Of a stretch of 64,000 bases of DNA, positions 44,517 through 53,666 are shown one piece after another (position 1 is the stretch's first letter; the number at the start of each line of letters is the position of its first letter). Both the position numbers and the translations under genes were made by a program. The stretch lies in assembly GCF_006364715.1 (NCBI RefSeq), contig NZ_CP040984.1, positions 124,001-188,000 of the forward strand, read 5' to 3'. This stretch comes from Candidatus Methylopumilus planktonicus (GTDB lineage: Bacteria; Pseudomonadota; Gammaproteobacteria; Burkholderiales; Methylophilaceae). The notes under the pieces are model-generated. The model did not search any database, was not told where the DNA came from, and saw only the letters and a list, made by a program, of their open reading frames with translations.

Positions 44517-44566
44517 TGAGTAATAGCCTCTTTATGAGGTGACGTGGAGATCAGATCCATGGGTGT

Positions 44567-44642
44567 GCGGGTGTAGCTCAGCTGGTAGAGCATTAGTTTT
44601 CCAAACTAAATGTCGCGAGTTCGAACCTCGTCGCCCGCTCCA
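44567..44642 (+). tRNA. tRNA-Gly (anticodon TCC)
   Basis: Acceptor GCGGGTG pairs with CGCCCGC (one G-U), discriminator T and encoded CCA. Anticodon stem TTAGT/ACTAA, loop TTTCCAA with TCC at 44600-44602. Confidence 0.97.
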
Positions 44643-44664
44643 GATATATTGAGAATTTGGACAC

Positions 44665-44739
<75 letters not shown>

Positions 44740-44774
44740 GTAGGTATTTTTGAAGAATGTAATTAATTAAGGAT

Positions 44775-45977
44775 ATAACATTATGGCAAAAGGCAAATTT
44801 GAACGTACCAAACCCCATGTGAACGTTGGCACAATTGGTCACGTTGACCATGGTAAGACAACACTTACAGCGGCAATCACAACGATTCTTGCTAAGAAAT
44901 TTGGCGGAGAAGCTAAGGCTTACGATCAAATTGATGCGGCGCCAGAAGAAAAAGCGCGTGGTATTACAATCAATACAGCACACGTAGAATACGAAACAGC
45001 GAATCGCCATTATGCGCACGTTGACTGCCCAGGCCATGCTGACTATGTTAAAAATATGATTACAGGTGCAGCGCAGATGGACGGCGCAATCCTTGTATGT
45101 TCAGCAGCTGACGGCCCAATGCCTCAAACACGTGAACATATCCTTTTAGCTCGCCAAGTAGGCGTACCTTACATTGTGGTCTTCTTAAATAAAGCAGACA
45201 TGGTGGATGACAAAGAATTATTAGAGCTCGTTGAAATGGAAGTACGTGATCTTTTAACGAAGTATGACTTCCCAGGCGACAAAACACCGATCGTCATAGG
45301 CTCTGCAAAATTAGCACTCGAAGGTGACCAATCTGAAATTGGTGAGCCATCAATTTTTAAATTAGCTGAAGCACTTGATTCTTATATACCAATGCCAGAA
45401 CGTGCAATCGACGGTGCATTCTTAATGCCAGTTGAAGATGTGTTCTCAATCTCAGGTCGCGGTACTGTAGTGACTGGTCGTATTGAGCGCGGTATTGTTA
45501 AAGTAGGTGATGAAATTGAAATCGTAGGTATTAAACCTACACTCAAAACAACATGTACAGGCGTTGAAATGTTCCGTAAGTTACTTGACCAAGGTCAAGC
45601 AGGCGACAACGTAGGTGTGTTGTTACGTGGTACAAAACGTGAAGAAGTTGAACGTGGCCAAGTATTATCTAAAGCAGGTTCAATCACACCACATACAAAA
45701 TTCGCTGCAGAGATCTATGTGCTTGGTAAAGATGAAGGTGGTCGTCATACACCATTCTTTAATGGCTACCGTCCGCAGTTCTACTTCAGAACAACAGATG
45801 TTACAGGCGCTGTTGATTTACCAGCAGGCACAGAAATGGTAATGCCAGGTGACAACGTATCAATCACAGTAACACTCATTGCACCAATCGCGATGGAAGA
45901 AGGTTTACGTTTTGCGATTCGTGAAGGTGGCCGCACAGTAGGTGCCGGTGTTGTTGCTAAGGTGATTGAATAGTTTT
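44775..45977 (+). repeat. tuf direct repeat, copy 1
   Basis: From 8 bases before the tuf ATG to 4 bases after the stop this segment reads the same as 61049-62251 (constant offset 16274). The flanks diverge abruptly on both sides. I compared it by eye; every alternative-frame reading I checked is also identical, so substitutions are absent or very few. Confidence 0.93.
44783..45973 (+). CDS. tuf: elongation factor Tu (copy 1, tufB position)
   Basis: GTPase that delivers aminoacyl-tRNA to the ribosome. 396 residues. G1 is G19-H-V-D-H-G-K-T26, G3 D-C-P-G-H, G4 N-K-A-D. This copy sits behind the four tRNA genes as E. coli tufB does, and probably shares their transcript. The coding sequence is identical to copy 2. 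A weak AAGGA site (44769-44773) precedes the ATG. Confidence 0.98.
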   Translation: MAKGKFERTKPHVNVGTIGHVDHGKTTLTAAITTILAKKFGGEAKAYDQIDAAPEEKARGITINTAHVEYETANRHYAHVDCPGHADYVKNMITGAAQMDGAILVCSAADGPMPQTREHILLARQVGVPYIVVFLNKADMVDDKELLELVEMEVRDLLTKYDFPGDKTPIVIGSAKLALEGDQSEIGEPSIFKLAEALDSYIPMPERAIDGAFLMPVEDVFSISGRGTVVTGRIERGIVKVGDEIEIVGIKPTLKTTCTGVEMFRKLLDQGQAGDNVGVLLRGTKREEVERGQVLSKAGSITPHTKFAAEIYVLGKDEGGRHTPFFNGYRPQFYFRTTDVTGAVDLPAGTEMVMPGDNVSITVTLIAPIAMEEGLRFAIREGGRTVGAGVVAKVIE

Positions 45978-45995
45978 AAAGATAAATTTTATTTT

Positions 45996-46071
45996 AGGCC
46001 AGTAGCTCAATTGGTAGAGTATCGGTCTCCAAAACCGAGGGTTGGGGGTTCGAGACCCTCCTGGCCTGCCA
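45996..46071 (+). tRNA. tRNA-Trp (anticodon CCA)
   Basis: Acceptor AGGCCAG pairs with CTGGCCT, discriminator G and encoded CCA. Anticodon stem TCGGT/ACCGA, loop CTCCAAA with CCA at 46029-46031. It lies between tuf and secE, a typical betaproteobacterial position, and only 22 bases after the tuf stop. Confidence 0.97.
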
Positions 46072-46090
46072 TTAAAAGAAAGAAGTATTA

Positions 46091-46435
46091 ATGACTGATA
46101 AGTTAAAAATTGTTTTTTCATTCTTACTTTTTGTAGCGGGAATAGTTGGCTTCTATCTATTAAGTGGTCAAGCTTTAGTGCTAAGAATATTAGCAATTCT
46201 TGCTGGACTTGGATTTGCAGGGATAGTTTTTTGGAAAACAGCCCTTGGTCAAAAGACATTTGGATTTATAAATGAATCCATTGTTGAAGCTAAAAGAGTT
46301 GTTTGGCCAACAAGAAAAGAAACGATACAAATGACAATTACTGTATTTATTCTAGTTGCTGTGATGGCAGTTTTTTTGGCATTAGTAGATATAAGTTTTT
46401 CATTCATGATTAATTGGTTATTGGGACGGGGTTAG
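46091..46435 (+). CDS. secE: preprotein translocase subunit SecE
   Basis: 114-residue clamp subunit of SecYEG with three membrane helices (about 7-25, 28-48, 84-108), the long proteobacterial form. The conserved cytoplasmic segment E-A-K-R-V-V-W-P-T-R-K-E-T before the last helix is the SecE signature. nusG follows 2 bases after the stop. Confidence 0.96.
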   Translation: MTDKLKIVFSFLLFVAGIVGFYLLSGQALVLRILAILAGLGFAGIVFWKTALGQKTFGFINESIVEAKRVVWPTRKETIQMTITVFILVAVMAVFLALVDISFSFMINWLLGRG

Positions 46436-46437
46436 TA

Positions 46438-46974
46438 ATGACAATGCGCTGGTATGCTGTCCAAGCTTTTTCTGGATATGAAAAGTTAGTTCAAAAAGGA
46501 TTATTTGAAAGAATTGAGCGATCAAATCTTCAAAATCTTTTTGGCGAGATTTTAGTGCCTATAGAAGAGGTTATTGAAATGAAAGCTGGCCAAAAAAAAT
46601 TAAGCGAAAGAAAACTATACCCAGGTTATGTTCTCGTGCAAATGGAAATGAATGATGAGAGCTGGCATTTAGTTAAAAGTACACCAAAGGTAACTGCTTT
46701 CATTGGTGGGAGTGCACTAAAACCAACACCGATTAAAGATAAAGAAGTAGAAATTATTTTACAACGTATGGATGAGAGTAAAACTAATCCAACGCAAAAA
46801 CTTACCTTTGAAAAAGGTGAGTCAATTCGTGTTATTGATGGGCCATTCAAAGAGTTCTCAGGAACAATTGAAGATATTAATTACGAAAAAAGCAAACTTA
46901 AAGTATCTGTGGTTATTTTTGGTAGAGCAACACCAGTGGAGCTTGAGTTTGGCCAAGTAGAAAAAGAAGTTTAG
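46438..46974 (+). CDS. nusG: transcription termination/antitermination protein NusG
   Basis: 178-residue RNA polymerase-associated factor linking transcription to Rho and ribosomes. N-terminal NGN domain opens M-R-W-Y-A-V-Q-A-F-S-G-Y-E; the KOW domain contains G-E-S-I-R-V-I-D-G-P-F-K-E-F-S-G-T-I. The start at 46438 follows GGGACGGGG; an in-frame ATG at 46414 lies inside secE and is unlikely. Confidence 0.96.
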   Translation: MTMRWYAVQAFSGYEKLVQKGLFERIERSNLQNLFGEILVPIEEVIEMKAGQKKLSERKLYPGYVLVQMEMNDESWHLVKSTPKVTAFIGGSALKPTPIKDKEVEIILQRMDESKTNPTQKLTFEKGESIRVIDGPFKEFSGTIEDINYEKSKLKVSVVIFGRATPVELEFGQVEKEV

Positions 46975-47002
46975 TAGTAAAGCAGTAAAAATTAACTAGG
47001 GA

Positions 47003-47019
47003 GCTTTTTTAAAAAAAGC
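47003..47019 (+). other. A/T palindrome between nusG and rplK
   Basis: GCTTTTTT followed directly by AAAAAAAGC can fold as a short stem with a 3-base loop in the 71-base nusG-rplK gap. It resembles the arms of the hairpin after rplA (48177-48196). It could be a weak attenuator or processing element. Confidence 0.3.
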
Positions 47020-47045
47020 GTTTGCACCTAATTTAGGAGAATGAA

Positions 47046-47477
47046 ATGGCAAAAAAAATCGTTGGCTATATAAAGCTTCAAATTCCAGCCGGCAAAGCGA
47101 ATCCAAGTCCACCAGTAGGACCTGCGCTGGGCCAAAGAGGCTTAAATATTATGGAGTTTTGTAAAGCATTTAATGCTGCTACACAAACTGTTGAACCCGG
47201 ACTACCTATTCCTGTGGTAATTACCGCTTTCGCTGACAAGAGTTTTACTTTTGTTATGAAAACGCCACCCGCATCAATTCTAATTAAAAAAGCTGCGAAA
47301 TTAGAAAAGGGCTCACCAAGACCGCACACAGACAAAGTTGGAAAAATTACTAGAGCGCAAGCTGAAGAAATTGCTAAAACAAAAATGGCAGATCTTACAG
47401 CTTCTGATATGGATGCTGCAGTGCGAACAATCGCTGGCAGTGCCCGAAGTATGGGTATAGAAGTGGAGGGTGTATAA
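47046..47477 (+). CDS. rplK: 50S ribosomal protein L11
   Basis: 143 residues. The GTPase-associated-centre protein, with the Pro-rich start I-P-A-G-K-A-N-P-S-P-P-V-G-P-A-L-G-Q-R-G and the C-terminal rRNA-binding domain ending G-S-A-R-S-M-G-I-E-V. A TTAGGAG site precedes the ATG. Confidence 0.98.
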   Translation: MAKKIVGYIKLQIPAGKANPSPPVGPALGQRGLNIMEFCKAFNAATQTVEPGLPIPVVITAFADKSFTFVMKTPPASILIKKAAKLEKGSPRPHTDKVGKITRAQAEEIAKTKMADLTASDMDAAVRTIAGSARSMGIEVEGV

Positions 47478-47478
47478 A

Positions 47479-48168
47479 ATGCCATTAAATAAAAGAATTA
47501 CAACATTAAGATCTAAAGTTGATCGTGATAAATCATATCCCGCTCAAGAAGGTCTTCAACTCGTTAAAGAAACAGCAACAGCAAAATTTGATGAATCAGT
47601 AGATGCAGTGATTAACTTAGGCATTGATGCTAAAAAATCTGATCAACTCATTCGCGGTGCATTAGTTCTTCCTAACGGCACAGGTAAAACAATACGTGTT
47701 GCCGTATTTGCTCAAGGCGCTGCAGCTGAAGCTGCAAAGGCAGCAGGTGCAGATATTGTGGGATTTGATGATCTCGCTGAAAAAATTAAAGGCGGCATGA
47801 TGGATTTTGACGTTGTCATTGCAACACCGGATGCTATGAAAGTTGTTGGCGCACTAGGACAAGTTTTAGGTCCAAGAGGCTTAATGCCGAATCCAAAAGT
47901 AGGAACGGTAACGCCCGATACAGCAGCAGCAGTTAAAAATGCAAAAGGTGGACAAGTTCAATATAGAACTGATAAAGGCGGCATCGTCCATTGCACTATT
48001 GGCCGAGCATCTTTCTCTGTTGATCAATTAAAAGGTAATTTAGCGGCATTGATTGATGCAATTAATAAAGCTAAACCACCATCAACAAAAGGTATTTTTG
48101 TAAAAAAATTATCAGTGTCTAGCACTATGGGTGCTGGTGTAAGAATCGATTCAACAAGTTTAGTGTAA
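47479..48168 (+). CDS. rplA: 50S ribosomal protein L1
   Basis: 229 residues; L1-stalk protein and, in E. coli, autogenous repressor of the rplKA mRNA. Motifs are G-L-M-P-N-P-K-V-G-T-V and Y-R-T-D-K-G-G-I-V-H. The start at 47479 is supported by GGAGG at 47465-47469, nine bases away; a longer frame from 47470 would add only M-Y-K. Confidence 0.97.
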   Translation: MPLNKRITTLRSKVDRDKSYPAQEGLQLVKETATAKFDESVDAVINLGIDAKKSDQLIRGALVLPNGTGKTIRVAVFAQGAAAEAAKAAGADIVGFDDLAEKIKGGMMDFDVVIATPDAMKVVGALGQVLGPRGLMPNPKVGTVTPDTAAAVKNAKGGQVQYRTDKGGIVHCTIGRASFSVDQLKGNLAALIDAINKAKPPSTKGIFVKKLSVSSTMGAGVRIDSTSLV

Positions 48169-48176
48169 AGAATTAA

Positions 48177-48196
48177 AAAAAAGCGAAAGCTTTTTT
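48177..48196 (+). terminator. GAAA-tetraloop hairpin after rplA
   Basis: AAAAAAGC (48177-48184) pairs with GCTTTTTT (48189-48196) around a GAAA tetraloop. The descending arm doubles as a U-tract, so it could attenuate transcription between the L11-L1 and L10-L12 halves of the cluster. Confidence 0.55.
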
Positions 48197-48204
48197 AAAA
48201 AGAA

Positions 48205-48396
48205 CTTTGGGTTCACTGATATGAAAGTATCGGTGAAGCTTTCAAAGACCGTAGGTGCTAACAAGTCTAATTCTAGTGATCATTTGCTAGAGCCTACGCA
48301 GATGGCGGTACCCCTAAAGGATAGCATCCTGATAAAGGTCGCCGTAATGTTGGTATTAAGTTTACTTAATACTTAATTTAACGGAAGGAGAAGACC
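48205..48396 (+). promoter_or_regulatory. ribosomal protein L10 leader (autoregulatory RNA)
   Basis: The 190-base untranslated region before rplJ has the L10-leader layout. A first stem TTCACTGATA/TATCGGTGAA (48211-48238) is followed by the L10(L12)4-binding domain, in which ACCGTAGG (48248-48255) pairs with CCTAC (48293-48297) and GGCGGT (48304-48309). The intervening CGCAGATGG resembles the kink-turn side of this RNA family. Small stems AGGAT/ATCCT (48318-48330) and GTATTAAG/CTTAATAC (48353-48372) come before the ribosome binding site. Confidence 0.8.
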
Positions 48397-48918
48397 TTGA
48401 GTCTTAATCTTGAACAAAAAAAGGCAGTGGTTGCTGAAGTTAATAAGCAAATCGCGGGCGCTCAAGCAGTTGTTTTAGCTGAAAACCGAGGTATTGGTGT
48501 TTCTGAGATGACAGCGCTAAGAGTTCAAGCCAGAAAATCAGGAGTATATCTTCGCGTCTTAAAGAACACCTTAGTTCGAAGAGCCGTAGATGGAACTGCA
48601 TTCTCTGACTTAGCTAATGAAATGGTGGGTCCAATAGTGTATGGCATCTCAACTGATCCAGTTGCAGTTGCTAAAGTACTAAATGATTTTGCCAAGTCAA
48701 ACGATAAGTTTGTTATCAAATCAGGAGCAATGCCAAATAAGGTAATGAGCGCTTCAAATATTGCAGCATTAGCTTCATTGCCAAGTCGTGAAGAATTACT
48801 CGCAAAATTATTGGGAACAATGCAAGCACCGATTGCGAAGTTTGTTCGTACGCTTAATGAGGTACCAACAAAATTTGTTCGTGGTTTAGCAGCAGTTCGT
48901 GATCAAAAACCTGCGTAA
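48397..48918 (+). CDS. rplJ: 50S ribosomal protein L10
   Basis: 173 residues; base of the L12 stalk and translational repressor through its own leader. Opens S-L-N-L-E-Q-K-K-A-V-V-A-E-V and includes L-R-V-L-K-N-T-L. The start is TTG behind a strong GGAAGGAG (48383-48390); no ATG is available upstream in frame, and a rare start codon in rplJ may dampen expression. Confidence 0.97.
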   Translation: MSLNLEQKKAVVAEVNKQIAGAQAVVLAENRGIGVSEMTALRVQARKSGVYLRVLKNTLVRRAVDGTAFSDLANEMVGPIVYGISTDPVAVAKVLNDFAKSNDKFVIKSGAMPNKVMSASNIAALASLPSREELLAKLLGTMQAPIAKFVRTLNEVPTKFVRGLAAVRDQKPA

Positions 48919-48957
48919 TTTTAACGATTAATTTAAATTTTTTATTAGGAGTATTAA

Positions 48958-49338
48958 ATGGCTATCTCTAAAGCTGAAATTTTAGATGCAGTAAGTGCAA
49001 TGACAGTTCTTGATTTGTCAGAGCTTATTAAAGATATGGAAGAAAAGTTTGGCGTTTCAGCTACTGCTGCTGCTGTTGCAGCTGCACCTGCTGCAGCTTC
49101 TGCTGGCGGCGCTGCTGCTGCAGAACAAACTGAATTTACTGTGATGTTAACTGCTGCAGGCGAGCAAAAAGTAAACGTAATTAAAGCTGTTCGTGAAATC
49201 ACAGGTCTTGGCTTAAAAGAAGCTAAAGACTTAGTGGATGGCGCACCTAAGCCAATTAAAGAAGGTATTGCAAAAGCTGCAGCTGAAGAAGCACTAGCTA
49301 AATTAAAAGAAGCTGGCGCTACAGCAGAACTTAAGTAA
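48958..49338 (+). CDS. rplL: 50S ribosomal protein L7/L12
   Basis: 126 residues. N-terminal dimerisation helices, an Ala-rich hinge (about 35-55) and the C-terminal factor-binding domain with V-I-K-A-V-R-E-I-T-G-L-G-L-K-E-A-K. An AGGAG site precedes the ATG. A strong terminator follows. Confidence 0.98.
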   Translation: MAISKAEILDAVSAMTVLDLSELIKDMEEKFGVSATAAAVAAAPAAASAGGAAAAEQTEFTVMLTAAGEQKVNVIKAVREITGLGLKEAKDLVDGAPKPIKEGIAKAAAEEALAKLKEAGATAELK

Positions 49339-49350
49339 TGCTAATTAGCA

Positions 49351-49384
49351 TGGCTGACAGCTCGCTGTCAGCCATTGTTTTTTT
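49351..49384 (+). terminator. intrinsic terminator after rplL
   Basis: TGGCTGACAG (49351-49360) pairs perfectly with CTGTCAGCCA (49365-49374) around a CTCG loop, followed by TTGTTTTTTT. This is the clearest rho-independent terminator in the window. Some read-through into rpoB is expected, as in E. coli. Confidence 0.88.
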
Positions 49385-49419
49385 GTTTTAAATAATTTTT
49401 AGGTTAAAACTTATAAAAA

Positions 49420-49466
49420 TTTATAAAACAATATTCTTCGATCTGAAAAGTTTATTGTTTTATAAA
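49420..49466 (+). repeat. 14-bp inverted repeat in rpoB leader
   Basis: TTTATAAAACAATA (49420-49433) and its exact reverse complement (49453-49466) flank a 19-base spacer, 20 bases before the rpoB start. The position matches that of the RNase III processing stem in the E. coli rplL-rpoB spacer; a protein-binding site is another option. Confidence 0.7.
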
Positions 49467-49485
49467 AATTACACCAGGAGACGCA

Positions 49486-52400
49486 ATGAGCTATTCCTTT
49501 ACTGAAAAAAAACGTATTAGAAAAAGTTTTGCTAAAAGAGAGCGTGTGCAAGATATACCATACTTGCTCACCATGCAGCTTGAGTCTTATGCAGCTTTTT
49601 TACAGAAGAATACGCATGCCGAACAGAGACTTAGCGAAGGCCTTCAGTCAACATTCAATTCAGTATTTCCTATCACAAGTCATTCCGGTAATGCCCGACT
49701 TGATTTTGTAACTTACAATTTAGGCGAGGAAGCGTTTGACGTTAAAGAATGTCAACAGCGCGGCTTAACATATGGTGTTCCATTGAGAGTCAAAGTTCGT
49801 TTAACGCTCATGGATAAAGAAGCATCAAAACCAACAGTGAAAGAAATTAAAGAGCAAGAAGTGTACATGGGTGAAATTCCACTTATGACAGACAATGGTT
49901 CATTTGTTATTAATGGCACCGAGAGAGTTATCGTATCTCAACTTCATAGAAGCCCTGGTGTATTTTTTGAACATGATCGAGGCAAAACGCACAGTTCTGG
50001 AAAGTTATTATTTTCAGCAAGAATCATTCCTTATCGTGGCTCTTGGTTAGATTTCGAATTTGATCCTAAGGATTATTTATATTTCCGTGTGGATCGTCGC
50101 AGAAAAATGCCAGTCACAATTTTATTAAAAGCTTTAGGTTATTCACCAGAACAAATTCTAGAAACATACTACGATTTTGATTCATTCCATGTGACTGCTA
50201 AATCAATTGATTTTGAATTGGTCCCTGATCGTCTAAGAGGCGAGATTGCTAAGTTTGATATCGCTGATAAAAGAGGAAATGTGATTGTACAAAAAGACAA
50301 GCGCATTACTGTCAAGCATATTCGTGAGATGGAAAAAGCAGGCGTAAATAAAATTACAGTAGATAAAGATTTTATTTTGGGCCGCAAGCTTTCAAAAGCA
50401 ATTGTAGATAAAAATACAGGCGAAGTCATTGCTAGTGCAAATGATGAAATCACAGAGTCAGTATTGGATAAATTTATTGAAGTAGGTGTAGGGCAAATTC
50501 ATACACTTTATTCAAATGATTTAGATCATGGCGACTATATTTCTCAAACACTTACTTCAGATGAGGTCCCTGATCAATACAGCGCAAAAGTTGCTATTTA
50601 TCGAATGATGAGACCTGGCGAGCCACCTACTGAAGATGCAGTTGAGGCTTTATTCAAAGGATTATTTTTTAATGAAGACCGATATGATTTATCTAATGTA
50701 GGTCGCATGAAATTTAATCGAAGAGCGCATCCAAAAGCATACGAACAACATGCAAACTGGTTGCAAAGATTTTATAAGCGCGTTGGCCCTCAAGGCGAAA
50801 CTGGTGCAAATATTTTATCGAACGATGATATCTTGGCTGTGATTGGTGTTCTTATTGAATTACGAAATGGTCGAGGTGAAATAGATGATATTGACCATCT
50901 TGGTAATCGAAGAATTCGCTCTGTTGGTGAGCTTGTAGAGAATCAATTTAGAACTGGACTTGTTCGAGTGGAGCGAGCAGTTAAAGAAAGATTAAGCCAA
51001 GCTGAGGCAGACAATTTGATGCCACATGACTTAATTAATTCAAAACCTATCTCAAGTGCGATTAGAGAATTTTTTGGTTCATCACAATTATCTCAATTCA
51101 TGGATCAAACTAATCCATTGTCTGAAATTACGCATAAGCGAAGAGTATCAGCCTTAGGCCCTGGAGGTTTAACAAGAGAGCGTGCTGGCTTCGAGGTCCG
51201 TGACGTTCATTCGACACATTATGGCCGTGTATGCCCAATTGAAACCCCAGAAGGACCAAACATTGGATTGATTAATTCACTCGCACTTTATGCAAGAACG
51301 AATCAATACGGCTTCTTAGAGACACCTTATAGACGTGTTGAAAATGGAAAAGTTACTGCAAAGATAGACTATCTTTCTGCGATTGAAGAAAGTGAATTTG
51401 TTATAGCCCAGGCAAATACTGAGCTTGATAATAAAGGACACTTTCAAGACGATTTAATTTCATGCCGTCATCGCAACGAATTTACGATGTCATCTGTAGA
51501 TCCTATTCAATACATGGACGTAGCGCCTGGTCAGATTGTTTCTGTGGCAGCTGCATTAATTCCATTTTTAGAACACGATGATGCAAACCGTGCGCTTATG
51601 GGCGCAAACATGCAACGTCAAGCAGTGCCATGCTTGAGAGCAGAGAAAGCAGTTGTAGGTACAGGCATTGAAAGAACAGTAGCAACTGATTCTGGCACAA
51701 CAGTTCAAGCTAAGCGTGGTGGAATTGTTGATTATGTAGATTCAAGACGTGTTGTGATTCGCGTGAACGACGATGAAGCTGCTGATGGAGAAGTTGGCGT
51801 TGATATTTATAATCTAACTAAATATACAAGATCAAATCAAAATACCAATATTAATCAAAGGCCACTTGTAAGAATTGGCAACAAAATTGCAAGAGGTGAT
51901 GTGATTGCTGACGGCGCATCAACAGATGTTGGTGAATTAGCGCTTGGTCAAAATATGCTTGTTGGATTTATGCCTTGGAATGGTTATAACTTCGAGGATT
52001 CGATTTTAATTTCAGAGCGCGTAGTGGCTGAAGATCGATATACATCAATTCATATCGAAGAATTATCTGTTGTATCTAGAGATACAAAATTAGGCCCAGA
52101 AGAAATTACGCGCGACATTTCAAATCTTTCAGAAAGAATGCTTGGAAGGCTTGATGAGTCAGGCATTATTTATATTGGTGCCGAAGTTGAATCAGGCGAT
52201 GTGCTTGTAGGAAAAGTTACACCAAAAGGCGAGACACAGCTTACACCTGAAGAAAAACTCTTAAGAGCAATTTTTGGTGAAAAAGCTTCTGATGTAAAAG
52301 ACACAAGTTTGAGAGTGCCATCAGGCATGTCCGGAACAATTATTGATGTTCAAGTGTTTACGAGAGAGGGCATTGATAGAGATTCAAGAGCCGAACAAAT

Positions 52401-53655
52401 TATTGATGATCAATTAAAGCACTTCAAACAAGATCTAGCTGATCAATTAAGAATTGTTGAAGATGATACTTTTGGAAGAATCGAAAGATTACTTACAAGT
52501 AAAGTCGCAACTGGCGGCCCAAAAGGCTTGAAAAAAGGCGAAAAAATATCTAAAGATTTTCTAGCCTCAATTAATAGATACGATTGGTTTGATATTCGCT
52601 TAGGTAATGATGATGCTTCAAAACAATTAGAAAGTTTGAAAGATAATTTAGCAACTGCTAAAGAACAATTCGACAAACGTTTTGAAGAGAAAAAAAGAAA
52701 ATTAACACAAGGCGATGAGCTCCCTCCGGGCGTTCAAAAAATGGTTAAGGTTTACTTGGCAGTGAAACGTAGAATTCAGCCTGGCGATAAAATGGCTGGA
52801 CGTCACGGTAACAAAGGCGTTGTTTCTAAAATTGCTCCTGTAGAAGATATGCCGCATATGGCTGATGGTACACCTTTAGATATTGTGTTAAATCCATTAG
52901 GCGTTCCTTCTCGAATGAATATCGGCCAAATTTTAGAAACCCATCTTGGATGGGCAGCTAAAGGCCTAGGTCTTCGTATCGGAGAAATGCTAAGAGAAGA
53001 AGTAAAAATTACTGAAGTTCGTAAATTTTTAGATCAAATTTATAACGACGCTTCAGGTAAAAAAGAAGACATTAAGTCATTAAACGATGATGAAGTTGTA
53101 GAGCTTGCTGAGCACTTGAAAAATGGCGTTCCATTTGCCACATCAGTTTTCGATGGCGCATCTGAGTCAGACATTCAATATATGTTAGATCTGGCTTACC
53201 CAGATAGCGATCCAAAAACCAAACTGTTGCAATTCTCAGCTAACAAAACGCAAGTTAAATTGTTTGATGGCCGCACAGGCGAGGCGTTTGAAAGACCTGT
53301 CACAGTAGGTTATATGCATGTACTTAAATTACATCATTTGGTTGATGACAAGATGCACGCACGTTCAACTGGACCTTACTCTCTTGTAACGCAGCAGCCA
53401 CTTGGCGGTAAAGCGCAATTTGGTGGACAACGTTTTGGTGAGATGGAAGTTTGGGCGCTGGAAGCATACGGTGCTGCTTATACCCTACAAGAAATGTTGA
53501 CTGTTAAATCAGACGATGTTGCTGGTAGAACTAAAGTATACGAAAACATAGTCAAGGGTGAGCATAAGATTGATGCAGGTATGCCTGAGTCATTCAACGT
53601 GTTGGTTAAAGAAATTCGTTCACTCGCTATTGATATTGACCTCGATAGAAACTAA
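49486..53655 (+). CDS. rpoB: DNA-directed RNA polymerase subunit beta
   Basis: 1389 residues. Rifampicin-pocket region reads S-S-Q-L-S-Q-F-M-D-Q-T-N-P-L-S-E-I-T-H-K-R-R, with the usual wild-type residues at the common resistance positions. Nearby, D-V-H-S-T-H-Y-G has Ser where E. coli has Pro552. The C-terminal clamp segment with G-G-K-A-Q-F-G-G-Q-R-F-G-E-M-E is intact. A CCAGGAG site precedes the ATG; rpoC follows 11 bases after the stop. Confidence 0.98.
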   Translation: MSYSFTEKKRIRKSFAKRERVQDIPYLLTMQLESYAAFLQKNTHAEQRLSEGLQSTFNSVFPITSHSGNARLDFVTYNLGEEAFDVKECQQRGLTYGVPLRVKVRLTLMDKEASKPTVKEIKEQEVYMGEIPLMTDNGSFVINGTERVIVSQLHRSPGVFFEHDRGKTHSSGKLLFSARIIPYRGSWLDFEFDPKDYLYFRVDRRRKMPVTILLKALGYSPEQILETYYDFDSFHVTAKSIDFELVPDRLRGEIAKFDIADKRGNVIVQKDKRITVKHIREMEKAGVNKITVDKDFILGRKLSKAIVDKNTGEVIASANDEITESVLDKFIEVGVGQIHTLYSNDLDHGDYISQTLTSDEVPDQYSAKVAIYRMMRPGEPPTEDAVEALFKGLFFNEDRYDLSNVGRMKFNRRAHPKAYEQHANWLQRFYKRVGPQGETGANILSNDDILAVIGVLIELRNGRGEIDDIDHLGNRRIRSVGELVENQFRTGLVRVERAVKERLSQAEADNLMPHDLINSKPISSAIREFFGSSQLSQFMDQTNPLSEITHKRRVSALGPGGLTRERAGFEVRDVHSTHYGRVCPIETPEGPNIGLINSLALYARTNQYGFLETPYRRVENGKVTAKIDYLSAIEESEFVIAQANTELDNKGHFQDDLISCRHRNEFTMSSVDPIQYMDVAPGQIVSVAAALIPFLEHDDANRALMGANMQRQAVPCLRAEKAVVGTGIERTVATDSGTTVQAKRGGIVDYVDSRRVVIRVNDDEAADGEVGVDIYNLTKYTRSNQNTNINQRPLVRIGNKIARGDVIADGASTDVGELALGQNMLVGFMPWNGYNFEDSILISERVVAEDRYTSIHIEELSVVSRDTKLGPEEITRDISNLSERMLGRLDESGIIYIGAEVESGDVLVGKVTPKGETQLTPEEKLLRAIFGEKASDVKDTSLRVPSGMSGTIIDVQVFTREGIDRDSRAEQIIDDQLKHFKQDLADQLRIVEDDTFGRIERLLTSKVATGGPKGLKKGEKISKDFLASINRYDWFDIRLGNDDASKQLESLKDNLATAKEQFDKRFEEKKRKLTQGDELPPGVQKMVKVYLAVKRRIQPGDKMAGRHGNKGVVSKIAPVEDMPHMADGTPLDIVLNPLGVPSRMNIGQILETHLGWAAKGLGLRIGEMLREEVKITEVRKFLDQIYNDASGKKEDIKSLNDDEVVELAEHLKNGVPFATSVFDGASESDIQYMLDLAYPDSDPKTKLLQFSANKTQVKLFDGRTGEAFERPVTVGYMHVLKLHHLVDDKMHARSTGPYSLVTQQPLGGKAQFGGQRFGEMEVWALEAYGAAYTLQEMLTVKSDDVAGRTKVYENIVKGEHKIDAGMPESFNVLVKEIRSLAIDIDLDRN

Positions 53656-53666
53656 GGAGATCACAG

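Noticed and set aside
51193..51226. RpoB Ser at the E. coli Pro552 position as a resistance change
   Set aside because: The position varies between bacteria (Arg in Thermus as I recall) and is not one of the classic rifampicin sites, which are all wild-type here.
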